Origin: CAWUIO01 sp963922455
GTDB taxonomy: Bacteria; Bacteroidota; Bacteroidia; Cytophagales; Microscillaceae
Assembly: GCA_963922455.1 (NCBI GenBank)
Contig: CAWUIO010000014.1
Location: 21,371-85,370 of the forward strand
Direction: 5' to 3'
Length of the DNA stretch: 64,000 nucleotides
Shown: in pieces, positions 25,176 to 34,494 of the stretch
How positions within the stretch are numbered: position 1 is the stretch's first letter
How the letters are laid out: every line of letters starts with the position of its first letter
Position numbers and translations under genes: made by a program
The notes under the pieces: model-generated
The model's input: the letters and a program-made list of their open reading frames with translations, nothing else
What the model was told of the DNA's origin: nothing
Database searches by the model: none

Positions 25176-26165
25176 TTATTTTTTCATGAGTCCTACCCAG
25201 ACTACCCCCACCAGCACCAAGAGAGTGCCAAATAACTGAAACAGGCTTAATTCTTCGTTTAAATAAAGATAGGCCAGGACAATCGTCGATACCGGGCCGA
25301 TGCTTGAAATGATAGCGGCATTGCCGGCTCCAATGCGGGCAATCCCAGCGGTAATCAAGAAACTGGCAAAAACGGTTGAGATCAAAGCAATCGCCCAACT
25401 GTATTGATACACCGCCGCATCAAAGGAAAACAAATCCCAGCCATTTTGCCAACCTGTATGAAACAAAACCGCCCCACAAGCGGCACTCATGGCATAGGCA
25501 TTAAAACGTAGGGAGCCAATTCCTGGGATCAATCGCCCACTGCCCATCAAATACATGGCGTAAAAGAAGGCCGCAACCAAGACCAGTCCCCCTCCCCACC
25601 AAAAATCTTGCGTATAGCGAACCTGCATTTCTCCCCAAAAGGCCAGGATAATTCCCAGATAGGTGAGGCCCAAAGCGGTATATTGCCGGGGCTGGATAGG
25701 GATTTTCAAAAAAATGGCCGATAAAATGATAACCAAACTGGGGTAAGCAAACAAAATGACCCGCTCCAGGCTGGCGCTAATGTATTGAAGGCCTAAAAAA
25801 TCGGCCATGCTTGCACAATAGTAGCCCAAAATCCCTAATACAGCCATGCCGAGGTACTGTCGGGATGTCAGCCCGGGCAGGTTTTTACGACTTTGCCAAT
25901 AGGCAATGATCAGAAAAAAAGGGAGAGAAAATAACATCCGAAGGGCCAGTAAGGAAACCGTATCAACCTCATACTGATAGGCCAACTTCACAAATATGGC
26001 CTTGGTCGAGAAGGCAATGGCCCCTAAAAATACCAAGGCACCTCCCCATAGGGCCTGCTCTGACAAGGAGCTCGATTGAGTATCTGGGTTCAAGTGATTC
26101 GTATTTGGTTTCTTTTTCTTTTGCACTAGGACATTCGCTTTACGACGGGCGGTTTTCTCTATCAA
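25176..26165 (-). CDS. EamA-family (DMT superfamily) transporter
   Basis: 329 aa. A basic N-terminal tail (about 35 residues) is followed by ten hydrophobic helices in two EamA halves, starting LWGGALVFLGAIAFSTKAIFVK and, in the second half, GNAAIISSIGPVSTIVLAYLYLNEELSLFQLFG. A drug/metabolite exporter of the inner membrane. The substrate cannot be told. The start codon overlaps the end of the asparaginase gene by 26 bases, so the two are probably translated from one transcript. Confidence 0.85.
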   Translation of the reverse strand: MIEKTARRKANVLVQKKKKPNTNHLNPDTQSSSLSEQALWGGALVFLGAIAFSTKAIFVKLAYQYEVDTVSLLALRMLFSLPFFLIIAYWQSRKNLPGLTSRQYLGMAVLGILGYYCASMADFLGLQYISASLERVILFAYPSLVIILSAIFLKIPIQPRQYTALGLTYLGIILAFWGEMQVRYTQDFWWGGGLVLVAAFFYAMYLMGSGRLIPGIGSLRFNAYAMSAACGAVLFHTGWQNGWDLFSFDAAVYQYSWAIALISTVFASFLITAGIARIGAGNAAIISSIGPVSTIVLAYLYLNEELSLFQLFGTLLVLVGVVWVGLMKK

Positions 26166-27231
26166 AGGGGGTACTCATTTCACCCCGTAAAGGCCTAGCC
26201 AAAGCCTTTTTGACCCGCTCCGGGCCATCCTCCCGGGCCAACAAAAGCATCAGTTTGGTAATAGCTGCCTCGGTCGTCATATCTTCTGCTCCCACCACCC
26301 CCATGGCCTTCATCGCTACACTGGTTTCGTAGCGTCCCTGTTCTACTTTACCGCCTAAACATTGGGATACATTCAAAACAACAACCCCTTGGTCAATACA
26401 TTTTTGTAGACAATCTAAAAACCAAGAGGCCGTCGGAGCATTACCCGAGCCATAGGTTTCTAACAAAACGCCCTTAAGTCTGGGTACTTGCAGCATAGCC
26501 TGCAAAGTATTTTCTTGTATGCCCGGAAATACTTTGATTATCAAAACATTTTCCTCAAATTGTTTGAACACCTTGAGAGAGGTACTTGGCTCAAAGTCTT
26601 GGATATACCGATCATTGTAGTCAATCGTGATGCCTGCCTTGGCCAGCACAGGATAACTGTCGGATACAAACGCATCAAAGTAAGCGCTTTCCACCTTTTG
26701 GGCCCGGTTTCCCCGGAGTAAGACATCATTAAAAAAAATGCAAACTTCCGGGACCCGGGCCCGGTCTTGATAGTATTCGGCGGCAATTTCTATGGATGTA
26801 ACCAAATTTCGGTGTGCATCACTTCGTACCGAACCAACCGGCAACTGGGCCCCGGTAAGGATCACAGGTTTGTGTATGCCATCTAACATGTAACTAAGTG
26901 CTGAAGCCGTATAGGCCATGGTGTCGGTACCATGTAATAAGACAAAACCATCGTGTTGCTCATACTGTTCTTCTATGACTTGGGCAATCTTTTGCCAATG
27001 TTGGGGGCTCATATTGGAAGAGTCTATGACTTCATCCAAGGAAATGACGGTGAGTTCCAGGCCAAATTGGCGTAGCTCGGGCATATTGCCCAGAATATAT
27101 TCAAAGTCATAGGGCACCAGCTGTTCTTGATCTTTATCCAGGATCATCCCTAAGGTACCTCCCGTGTAAATAATCAAAACGGAGCGACTGGGAGGGTTGG
27201 GGGCGGCGGTATTAATTCGAATTCTCTGCAT
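26140..27231 (-). CDS. ansA: Type I (cytoplasmic) L-asparaginase
   Basis: 363 aa from the Met at 27231 (MQRIRIN). A longer frame reaching 27294 would run into the divergent gene and adds an unrelated hydrophobic stretch, so the shorter start is preferred. Catalytic Thr motifs are IIYTGGTLGM and VLLHGTDTMAYTASAL. The ILTGAQ and LLETYGSGNAP motifs also fit the family. Converts asparagine to aspartate and ammonia. No signal peptide, so the low-affinity cytoplasmic type. Confidence 0.9.
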   Translation of the reverse strand: MQRIRINTAAPNPPSRSVLIIYTGGTLGMILDKDQEQLVPYDFEYILGNMPELRQFGLELTVISLDEVIDSSNMSPQHWQKIAQVIEEQYEQHDGFVLLHGTDTMAYTASALSYMLDGIHKPVILTGAQLPVGSVRSDAHRNLVTSIEIAAEYYQDRARVPEVCIFFNDVLLRGNRAQKVESAYFDAFVSDSYPVLAKAGITIDYNDRYIQDFEPSTSLKVFKQFEENVLIIKVFPGIQENTLQAMLQVPRLKGVLLETYGSGNAPTASWFLDCLQKCIDQGVVVLNVSQCLGGKVEQGRYETSVAMKAMGVVGAEDMTTEAAITKLMLLLAREDGPERVKKALARPLRGEMSTPFDRENRPS

Positions 27232-27274
27232 AAAACATGATAAACTTAGGCACAGGTATTGTATATAGTATAGT

Positions 27275-27994
27275 ATGAATCCAGGACTAATCATTCGGGA
27301 CTTTACCGCTTTCTTGCGCGCCCCTCAGCATGAGTCGGATCGTTTTTTCTCGGCCCAAGAAACGATATATTTTTTATTTTGCCTATTGATCCTAGATTTC
27401 CTTTTGCTCATTCCGGCGGCTATACCCGTGAGCATTCTCTCGGAGCTGGATTTGGTGGGAGAACACCGGGTGGAAGAAATGCTGAATGCCCCCCTACTTC
27501 TTTTATTTTTGGGGGTGGTCTTGGCCCCGATCATGGAAGAGATCATTTTTAGACTCTATCTCCGATTTGATCTCCGTACCCTCTTTATTTCTCTCTTAGG
27601 CTTATGCCTTTTTTTTGGGTCGATGTACTCCATGACGGGTATGTTTATCGTTTTTCTCTTGATCCTTTCCTTTACCCTGGGCTTATTTTTCTTTGCCTTG
27701 CTCAACCCACGCTTTGATGTAATCATGCGTCACTTCTGGGATAGCCATTTCCCTTGGATTTATTTCGGCTCGGCCATTTTATTCGGGATGGCCCACTTAA
27801 GCAATTTTTATATGCCTTCGGGCCAGTTATGGCTTTTAAGTCCATTTTTGGTATTGCCTCAGGCCGTTTTGGGCCTTATTTTAGGCTACATCCGCATCAA
27901 AAGAGGGATTTGGGCGGCTATTTTATTCCACGCATTGCACAATGGCTTTTTGATAGTCCCCACCCTTATTCTCCTAAAATACGGCTGGGTTTAG
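27275..27994 (+). CDS. CPBP-family intramembrane metalloprotease
   Basis: 239 aa with six to seven membrane helices. Family motifs: EEIIFRLYLRF (EExxxR), FGMAHLSNF and LFHALHNGF. The family resembles Rce1, the prenyl-protein protease. In bacteria its targets are mostly unknown. Divergent from ansA, and its end overlaps the convergent tatD-like gene by 4 bases. Confidence 0.87.
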   Translation: MNPGLIIRDFTAFLRAPQHESDRFFSAQETIYFLFCLLILDFLLLIPAAIPVSILSELDLVGEHRVEEMLNAPLLLLFLGVVLAPIMEEIIFRLYLRFDLRTLFISLLGLCLFFGSMYSMTGMFIVFLLILSFTLGLFFFALLNPRFDVIMRHFWDSHFPWIYFGSAILFGMAHLSNFYMPSGQLWLLSPFLVLPQAVLGLILGYIRIKRGIWAAILFHALHNGFLIVPTLILLKYGWV

Positions 27995-28767
27995 GCTAGC
28001 TTTCTAAAGAGTTGCCGGGCATTATCACTCGTCACCTGGCCCACTTCTTCTCCGGTTTTCCCACTTAATTCGGCTACTCTTTGCGCAATGAGCGGAATAT
28101 AACTACTCTCATTGCGTTTGCCCCGATAAGGAACGGGGGCCAAATAGGGGCTATCCGTCTCAAGCAATAGGTGCTCTAAGGCTAGGTGGGGTATTACTTT
28201 ATCCAAGCCCCCTTTTTTAAACGTAGCTACCCCGCCAATACCGAGATAAAACCCGAGGGCAATGGCTTCTTGAGCTTCTTCTAAGCTTCCGGTGAAACAA
28301 TGAAATACTCCTCGCAAATGATCATCTTGCAGAGGCGCAAGCACCTCCACGGTCTCGCGAAAAGACTCCCGGCAATGGATCACAATGGGCAGTTTGTATT
28401 GCTTTGCCCAGGCCACTTGGATCCTCAAAGCTTCTTTCTGTTGCTCAAAAAATTGATCGTCCCAGTACAAATCTGTGCCTATTTCCCCGACGGCTACAAA
28501 ATCTCGACGCCCCAACCAACTTTCTACTTCGTACAACTCCTTTTCAAAATCTTTCTTTACCGAGCACGGGTGTAGGCCCATCATAGCACTGCACTGGCCC
28601 GCATACCGCTCTTCCATTTCCATCATCGGGTCAATAGATTCCCGGTCAATATTGGGCAAGTATATGTGTTCTACGCCTGCCTCTTGACAGCGCGCCATGG
28701 CATCGGGGCGGTCCTTGTCAAACTGTTTCGCGTATAAATGAGAATGGGTATCAACAAACATAGCCAT
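27991..28767 (-). CDS. TatD-family metal-dependent hydrolase (DNase)
   Basis: 258 aa from the Met at 28767 (MAMFVDTHSHLY). A frame reaching 28830 reads through repeat copy 8, so those residues are not native. Metal ligands: DTHSH, GEIGTD (Glu), IHCRES (His), FHCFTGS (His), ETDSPYL (Asp). TIM-barrel 3'-5' exonuclease of the TatD/YcfH group. Confidence 0.92.
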   Translation of the reverse strand: MAMFVDTHSHLYAKQFDKDRPDAMARCQEAGVEHIYLPNIDRESIDPMMEMEERYAGQCSAMMGLHPCSVKKDFEKELYEVESWLGRRDFVAVGEIGTDLYWDDQFFEQQKEALRIQVAWAKQYKLPIVIHCRESFRETVEVLAPLQDDHLRGVFHCFTGSLEEAQEAIALGFYLGIGGVATFKKGGLDKVIPHLALEHLLLETDSPYLAPVPYRGKRNESSYIPLIAQRVAELSGKTGEEVGQVTSDNARQLFRKLA

Positions 28768-28794
28768 GATTTTTAAACTAAGGTAAACACGCTT

Positions 28795-28926
28795 GGGGCT
28801 GCCCCTCGCCAAAAAATAGCTTGCCCCCATAAGCTATCCTGCCTAGCTCGGGTCGGGCTTTCGCTACTCGCCGGCCTCCCCACAAACCAGCGACTGGCTC
28901 AAACAGGCCGCTCTATCCCTCAGCCA
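28795..28926 (+). repeat. Dispersed GC-rich hairpin repeat, copy 8
   Basis: GGGGCTGCCCCTCGCC start. The first stem is weaker here. Then CTCGGGTCGGGCTTTCGCTACTCGCC, ACAAACCAGCG, GGCTCAAACAGGCCGCTC and CTATCCCTCAGCCA, with a purine tract (AGAAGCAAGAGCAGAAAATAGAG) after it. Stands 28 bases in front of the tatD-like start codon. Confidence 0.85.
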
Positions 28927-29420
28927 AATAAGAAGCAAGAGCAGAAAATAGAGACCAGGAAAAGATAAAATTAAGGCAGGTTACACATTAGGGAATCGGG
29001 TAGCTCCCCATTGCCAAATCACCCCTCTCTATTCTCTCACCTTGGCTCAAAGATTTTAGCCCAATCGGCAAGGCAAAGATACAAGCTCTCCCCAGCTAAT
29101 CCTACCCCCTTCAACTTTAGCAGCCCAAAATTCGTTGCTATAGTAAATAATTTATGCCAGATATAGTATTTTTGCTATATGGTTTTGGAATAATCCCACA
29201 AGCATACTTGAGTATTATTTCCTAAACCCTAGTTTAAACAGAACAACCAAGCTGTTTTAAGTGAAAAAACAAGCATAAAATTACCTTTTATTCTGTTGTC
29301 ACAGAATATAGCAAATATCATTTCCTTTTGCCTAGAAATTATCTAAATTAAAACTCTCCGCAATAAAATAGATTTATTACGGAGTGAATAATCCAGAATC
29401 TCATCAAACCTTTATATACA
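28927..29420. other. AT-rich divergent intergenic region
   Basis: No ORF on either strand. It holds a CT tract (CCCCTCTCTATTCTCTCAC, 29023-29041) like those attached to the repeats, a weak ATATAG/CTATAT hairpin near 29160-29180, and the strong hairpin at 29356-29384 listed separately. Confidence 0.5.
29356..29384 (+). promoter_or_regulatory. Hairpin or operator in front of phenylalanine hydroxylase
   Basis: CTCCGCAATAAA (29356-29367) and TTTATTACGGAG (29373-29384) pair at 11 of 12 positions around the loop ATAGA. The site is 36 bases before the start codon with no T run after it, so an operator or a leader RNA hairpin is likelier than a terminator. Confidence 0.5.
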
Positions 29421-30233
29421 ATGATTGACAGTCCTAAAGATCGCTTTGAAAAGTTTGACAATGGGTACTACAATTATACCCAAGATATGGTCATGGCCCA
29501 GGAATACGAAAAGTATACCGAGGAAGATCAGCAGGTATGGAAGATTCTTTATGAACGTCAGATCAAAAACCTTCCCGGAAAAGCCACCCAAGACTATTTA
29601 GAAGGTATCCAAACGGTAAAGTTTGAAGCCGACCGCATCCCTAACTTCGACGAAGTAAATGCTATCTTAAAAGACATTACCGGTTGGAAAGTGCACGTGG
29701 TTCCCGGCTTGATCCCGAATAAAGAATTTTTTGAATTGATGCGGGATGGTAACTTTTGTGCTACCACTTGGCTACGCAAGATGGAAGAATTGGATTATCT
29801 AGAAGAGCCGGATATGTTTCACGATGTGTTTGGGCATGTTCCTTTATTGACCAAGCAAGCACTTTGTGATTTTCTATCCGACCTAAGCAAAATTGCTTTA
29901 AAACACCTCGGCAACGAAACGGCAATTGAGGCAGTGGCCCGATTGTATTGGTATACAGTAGAGTTTGGCCTTATCCAAGAAAAAGAAGGACTCCGAATCT
30001 ACGGAGCCGGCGTACTTTCATCCAGTGGAGAAACCGAATATTCCCTTTATAGCGATAAACCCGTCCGTATCCCTTATGATGTCGCTAAAATTATCCAGAC
30101 GCCCTACATCAAAGATCGTTATCAGGAAACGTATTTTGTGATTGATTCCTTTGAGCAATTATATGAGTCCATCCCCAAAATTGAGCACCTTATTGATGAG
30201 TTGGTAAGTAAAGAAGCCGTACTCCAAGGCTAA
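29421..30233 (+). CDS. phhA: Phenylalanine 4-hydroxylase
   Basis: 270 aa, catalytic domain only, as in bacterial enzymes. Iron ligands His134 and His139 (MFHDVFGHVPLL) and Glu181 (YWYTVEFGL). The conserved GAGVLSSSGETEYSL follows. Oxidises phenylalanine to tyrosine with O2 and a pterin cofactor. In bacteria a pterin dehydratase usually recycles the cofactor, but none is adjacent. A folate-pathway gene (folP) is at 58.6 kb. Single gene with leader hairpin and terminator. Confidence 0.93.
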   Translation: MIDSPKDRFEKFDNGYYNYTQDMVMAQEYEKYTEEDQQVWKILYERQIKNLPGKATQDYLEGIQTVKFEADRIPNFDEVNAILKDITGWKVHVVPGLIPNKEFFELMRDGNFCATTWLRKMEELDYLEEPDMFHDVFGHVPLLTKQALCDFLSDLSKIALKHLGNETAIEAVARLYWYTVEFGLIQEKEGLRIYGAGVLSSSGETEYSLYSDKPVRIPYDVAKIIQTPYIKDRYQETYFVIDSFEQLYESIPKIEHLIDELVSKEAVLQG

Positions 30234-30253
30234 ATGGTATAGCAATATCCCAT

Positions 30254-30286
30254 AGCTCCGAGACGCTGTCCCGGAGCTTTTTTTAT
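30254..30286 (+). terminator. Terminator of the phenylalanine hydroxylase gene
   Basis: AGCTCCG and CGGAGCT (30254-30278) form a 7-bp stem, with an 11-base middle, followed by TTTTTTTA. Confidence 0.87.
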
Positions 30287-30346
30287 TTTAGCTATGGGCT
30301 CTTGCTTCCAGGATAAAATTCCTATACTTGCAAAAAAATTGGAGAT

Positions 30347-31003
30347 ATGCGCATTCATCGGGAAGGCTACGGCATTATCTTGGGCATAAGCCTGATTCTG
30401 GCCCTAATCCTGACATTAGTCTATCTTTTTGCCCCAATCCCTTGGCTGTTGGTACTCTTGGAAATAGCCGCCTTGGGGTTTTGGCTATTTGTCGTGCAGT
30501 TTTTCCGTAATCCCCGCCGCCGTATTCAATTAGACGAAGGAAAAATCTACGCCCCGGCCGACGGAAAGGTAGTGGTCATCGAGGAAACGCATGAGCCTGA
30601 GTACTTTAAAGACCGACGCATCCAAATCTCCATCTTTATGTCGCCCCTCAATGTACACGCCAACCGAAACCCGGTGAGCGGCGAAATCATCTACCAACAA
30701 TACCATCCCGGAAAATACCTGGTAGCCTGGCACCCTAAGTCCAGTACCGAAAACGAAAGAAATACCTTGGTCTATCAAGCTCCTCAGGGAAATGAGTTAT
30801 TAGTCAGACAAATAGCCGGAGCCGTGGCCCGTCGTATTATTAGCTATGTCCAAACAGGCCAACCCGTTGAACAGGGTCAAGAATTTGGTTTTATTAAGTT
30901 TGGCTCTCGTTTGGATATTTTACTTCCCCGAGATGCCCAGGTGAAAGTCAATATTGGAGATTCCACCCGGGCCGGGCTCACCCTCCTGGCCGAGTGGAAT
31001 TAA
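30347..31003 (+). CDS. psd: Phosphatidylserine decarboxylase proenzyme
   Basis: 218 aa, the short membrane-bound type. Two N-terminal helices (about 8-52). The pyruvoyl-forming cleavage site is Gly186-Ser187 (FIKFGSRLDILLP). Further motifs: APADGKVVVIEE, SIFMSPLNVHANRNPVSG, YHPGKYLVA. Makes phosphatidylethanolamine after self-cleavage. The phosphatidate cytidylyltransferase at 39.5 kb supplies the same lipid pathway. Convergent with metG. Confidence 0.9.
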   Translation: MRIHREGYGIILGISLILALILTLVYLFAPIPWLLVLLEIAALGFWLFVVQFFRNPRRRIQLDEGKIYAPADGKVVVIEETHEPEYFKDRRIQISIFMSPLNVHANRNPVSGEIIYQQYHPGKYLVAWHPKSSTENERNTLVYQAPQGNELLVRQIAGAVARRIISYVQTGQPVEQGQEFGFIKFGSRLDILLPRDAQVKVNIGDSTRAGLTLLAEWN

Positions 31004-31012
31004 ACCGGTTTT

Positions 31013-33106
31013 TTAGCTTACCGTACTTCCGCTATTTACCACCTCATTGGGCTTCAAGAGCCGGAGATTGCCTTCCGAATCTTCGGCAGAGAGGATCATT
31101 CCTTGCGAGACCAGCCCCATCATTTTTCGGGGAGCGAGGTTGGCCAATAAAACCACTTGCTTTCCGATTAGTTCTTCGGGCTTGTAATGTTTGGCAATGC
31201 CACTCAATACGGTACGTTGATCAATGCCCGTATCTAAGGTAAACTTTAAGAGTTTATTACTTTTTTTGACTTTCTCACAAGCCATTACCGTGGCTACCCG
31301 GATGTCCATCTTCATAAAGTCATCAAAAGCAATCTCTTCTTTGAAGGGAGGCACCTCCACTGCTTCGGCGGGCTCTGCAGCCGAGGCTTCTTCCTCTGCC
31401 CCGGGAGGAGGACCCTGTAATTTTTGCATTTGGGCTTCAATCTGCTTATCGTCTATTTTTTCAAAGAGCAGCTCGGCTTTTTCCAAATCGGCTCCGGCTT
31501 TTAAAATACCTAGGCTTCCGGCTTGCTCCCAGGAGGTATCGCTTAGGTGCAGCATGGCTCGTAATTTGGCCGCCGCTTCGGGTAGGAAAGCCTCCGCCAA
31601 AATGCCCAAGTTGGCACAGAGCTGCAAACTGATATTTAATATGGTTTGTATTCGGCCTTCGTTTTCTTCTTTCTTTTTGTATAGCTGCCAAGGCTCCGTC
31701 TTTTGCATATATTGGTTACCGAGTCGCGCCACATCCATCAATAAGGCCAAGGCCTCCCGAAAGCGGAATTGCTCTATGGCCTGGGCAATCAGATCGGGCA
31801 AAGCCGCCAGATTTTTTTCTAAATGCAGATCGGTCTCGTCTAGTTTATTTTGAGGGGGCACTTTTCCTTCAAAATAGCGATGGGTGAGCGAAATAGCCCG
31901 GTTGACGAAGTTACCAAAGGTAGCTACCAACTCACTATTATTTTTATTCTGAAAATCTTTCCAGGTAAAGTCGCTATCCTTTGTATCCGGGGCATTGCTG
32001 GTTAGGACATATCGCAAGACATCACATTTACCCGGAAATTCTTCTAGGTATTCGTGTAGCCATACGGCCCAATTCTTGGATGTAGACAACTTTTTACCCT
32101 CCAGGTTCATAAACTCATTGCTGGGCACATTGTCGGGCAAAACATAGCCTCCGTGAGCTTTCAAAATCACCGGAAAGATAATGCAGTGAAATACAATATT
32201 ATCTTTGCCAATAAAGTGAATTAAACGAGAATCTTCAGATTGCCAGTATTCTTTCCAGCCTTCGGGATTTTGTTTATCCTGAAAATATTCTTTGGTAGCT
32301 GAGATATAGCCAATTGGGGCATCAAACCAAACGTATAATACTTTGCCTTCTCCTCCCTCGGTGGGTACGGGTATCCCCCAGTCTAAGTCCCGGGTCATCG
32401 CCCGGGGCTGTAAGCCTTGATCGATCCATGATTTACATTGCCCATACACATTCGGTTTCCAATCCTCTTTGTGACCTTCCAGAATCCACTTGCGGAGCCA
32501 GTCTTCATACTGATCAAGGGGGAGAAACCAGTGCTTGGTTTCTTTTTTGGTGAGGGCAGAATTGCTCAGAGAGGAGTAAGGGTTGATCAAATCGTCGGGG
32601 CTAAGGCTCTTCCCGCAGTTTTCGCATTGGTCCCCGTAGGCTTCGGGGAAATGGCAATTGGGGCACTCCCCTTTAATCAAGCGGTCGGCCAGAAATTGTT
32701 GAGCCTGGGGGTCGTAGTATTGCTCCGAAGTCTTCACCGTAAATTTCCCCTCCGCTTCCATATGCTTAAACATTTCAGAAGCTGTCTCGTGGTGCACAGG
32801 GCTTGAGGTTCGGGAATACACATCAAAGGAGATTCCGAATTTTTGAAAGCTTTCTTTAAATACGTTGTGGTATTTGTCTACCACTTCTTGTACGCTAATC
32901 CCTTCGGCTGCGGCCCTAAGGGTAACCGGCACCCCATGTTCATCGGAGCCTCCAATAAACAAGACATCTTTCCCTCTTTGTCGGAGGTAACGCACGTAGG
33001 TGTCGGCCGGTACGTATACCCCGGCCATATGACCGATATGAAGCGGCCCATTGGCATAAGGCAAGGCCGCTGTAATGGTATAGCGATTGAATTTTTTATT
33101 TTCCAT
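31013..33106 (-). CDS. metG: Methionyl-tRNA synthetase
   Basis: 697 aa. Class I signatures: HIGH at 23-26 (PYANGPLHIGHMAG) and the KMSKS loop as KKLSTSKN. A zinc knuckle (CPNCHFPEAYGDQCENCGK) is present. The C-terminal 110 residues are an EMAP/Trbp111-like tRNA-binding domain (FDDFMKMDIRVATVMACEKV, VLLANLAPRKMMGLVSQGMILSA), preceded by a low-complexity Ala/Glu/Pro linker. Attaches Met to initiator and elongator tRNA. Confidence 0.97.
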   Translation of the reverse strand: MENKKFNRYTITAALPYANGPLHIGHMAGVYVPADTYVRYLRQRGKDVLFIGGSDEHGVPVTLRAAAEGISVQEVVDKYHNVFKESFQKFGISFDVYSRTSSPVHHETASEMFKHMEAEGKFTVKTSEQYYDPQAQQFLADRLIKGECPNCHFPEAYGDQCENCGKSLSPDDLINPYSSLSNSALTKKETKHWFLPLDQYEDWLRKWILEGHKEDWKPNVYGQCKSWIDQGLQPRAMTRDLDWGIPVPTEGGEGKVLYVWFDAPIGYISATKEYFQDKQNPEGWKEYWQSEDSRLIHFIGKDNIVFHCIIFPVILKAHGGYVLPDNVPSNEFMNLEGKKLSTSKNWAVWLHEYLEEFPGKCDVLRYVLTSNAPDTKDSDFTWKDFQNKNNSELVATFGNFVNRAISLTHRYFEGKVPPQNKLDETDLHLEKNLAALPDLIAQAIEQFRFREALALLMDVARLGNQYMQKTEPWQLYKKKEENEGRIQTILNISLQLCANLGILAEAFLPEAAAKLRAMLHLSDTSWEQAGSLGILKAGADLEKAELLFEKIDDKQIEAQMQKLQGPPPGAEEEASAAEPAEAVEVPPFKEEIAFDDFMKMDIRVATVMACEKVKKSNKLLKFTLDTGIDQRTVLSGIAKHYKPEELIGKQVVLLANLAPRKMMGLVSQGMILSAEDSEGNLRLLKPNEVVNSGSTVS

Positions 33107-33188
33107 TCTTGGAATTCAAAATAATAGGATATAAAAAATAATTCTTGAGCATTACTACCCAAGAATCATAAAGCGTAGTAAGGATGAT

Positions 33189-33983
33189 TTAAGCAAACTC
33201 CATAATCATGGCCGCCGTCTGCGGGATGGCTTCCAAATTTAGCGTATGCCCTACCTCCGGAATTACGTGGTACTCAGCTTGGGGGATAGATTCGGCAATG
33301 GCCTGGTTCATCTCGGGCGTACAGAGAAGATCTTCGGCTCCGGCGATTACCCGTACCGGGCTTTGTACTTGAGCCAATTCGGCACGATAATCTCCACTTT
33401 GGGCGGTGGCTTCCATCAGCATAAAGAGGCTTTCCTTGGTGGGAGGGTTATCGGCCCGGTGGCCTTTGAGGGTATCAACCGGGATAAGGGGATTGGCGAA
33501 GTAATTAGCACTGAGTACCCAAGGCATCAGGGCATCTACCATTAAGGGATAGCCGCCCACTTCTAAGGCCCGGACCCAGGAAAAGCCAATGGCTTCAAAG
33601 AAAGGAGTGCTGTGCGCAAAACTGGCCATAATGACTCCTTTGCCTACTACCTCCGGATGGTTGACCAAAAGGCGCATCAAAACGGCTCCTCCGTAGGAAA
33701 TACCGGCCACCGTGGGTTTTTCTAGGCCAATCCCTTGAATAAATTGGGCAATATCGGCTGCGTGGCCCTCAAAGCTCCGGTACTCAGGCGCGTGGTCGGA
33801 AGCGCCTTGAAAAATAAGATCTACCAAGACCAAACGGTGCTGGGCGCTTATGGCTGGGATATATCCCATCCAAGATTGGCAGGATTGGGTAAGGCCATTT
33901 AACAATAGGATGGTTTTTTCGGCCGTTTCCGGGCCGTGAACTTCGTAGTTTAGCGATAAGCCGTCAGATAGGGTAAATTTCAA
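33189..33983 (-). CDS. Alpha/beta hydrolase
   Basis: 264 aa, no signal peptide. Oxyanion region LLLNGLTQSCQSW, nucleophile Ser96 in GISYGGA, acid near Asp218 (AGAEDLLC), His about 246 (EVGHTLNLE). Typical soluble alpha/beta hydrolase with a cap domain at about 125-185. Substrate unknown. 82 bases in front of metG on the same strand. Confidence 0.87.
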   Translation of the reverse strand: MKFTLSDGLSLNYEVHGPETAEKTILLLNGLTQSCQSWMGYIPAISAQHRLVLVDLIFQGASDHAPEYRSFEGHAADIAQFIQGIGLEKPTVAGISYGGAVLMRLLVNHPEVVGKGVIMASFAHSTPFFEAIGFSWVRALEVGGYPLMVDALMPWVLSANYFANPLIPVDTLKGHRADNPPTKESLFMLMEATAQSGDYRAELAQVQSPVRVIAGAEDLLCTPEMNQAIAESIPQAEYHVIPEVGHTLNLEAIPQTAAMIMEFA

Positions 33984-34235
33984 AATTTTGGAGTTTTGGT
34001 TGGACCTAAAACTGCAAATTAAGGGATTCGCTCGTAATTTAAAAACTTTGCTATACTTGGGATTTTAGGGCCGGGAACCCAGAGCCAAAAACCAGGATGA
34101 TTTAGGCCCAAGAAACAAGCGCTAAGCCCTGAGCAAGGTAGCGTAGGCTTGGACCCACTTTATCCTAAGGGATGTATTATTTTAGGCACTCACAAAAAAT
34201 ATCTTTTCTCTCATCTCTGCTCTCTCTTTTCCAAT
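33984..34235. other. Intergenic stretch with promoter-like motif and CT tract
   Basis: No ORF is credible. On the minus strand TTAATTTGC near 34012-34020 resembles a -7 element for the hydrolase gene. A CT tract (TTTTCTCTCATCTCTGCTCTC, about 34204-34224) precedes repeat copy 9. Confidence 0.4.
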
Positions 34236-34365
34236 GGCTGAGGGATAGAGCGGCCTGTTTGAGCTCGTGTAGGCCTAGCGGGGAAAGGCAGCGAGTAGCG
34301 AAAGCCCGACCCCGCCTGCTACCCTGTTTCATTGGGGCCCTTATATTTAGGGCGGGGGCAGCCCC
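34236..34365 (-). repeat. Dispersed GC-rich hairpin repeat, copy 9
   Basis: Reverse copy in a divergent interval. Read on the minus strand: GGGGCTGCCCCCGCCCT, GGCGGGGTCGGGCTTTCGC, GAGCTCAAACAGGCCGCTC, CTATCCCTCAGCC. The stem arms CCCCGCC and GGCGGGG differ from the CCCGCGC/GCGCGGG pair yet still match each other. Confidence 0.87.
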
Positions 34366-34465
34366 AAAACGTTTTCTTCCCTTACTAAAAGTCACTTAGA
34401 GAATAATTTAGCGTATTCGAAGGGAAATGGTGAATACGAATATCTAAAAGCACCCTAAAAAATCT

Positions 34466-34473
34466 TATATTTG
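34466..34473 (+). promoter_or_regulatory. Promoter -7 element of the pullulanase-like gene
   Basis: TATATTTG fits TAnnTTTG and lies 22 bases before the start codon. The -33 element is unclear. Confidence 0.4.
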
Positions 34474-34494
34474 TTAGACTATTGAAGCAATTGT

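Noticed and set aside
27232..27294. N-terminal extension of asparaginase
   Set aside because: Adds an unrelated hydrophobic stretch and overlaps the divergent CPBP gene; the family begins near MQRIRIN.
28768..28830. N-terminal extension of the TatD-family protein
   Set aside because: The extra codons come from repeat copy 8; the family N terminus begins at MAMFVDTHSH.
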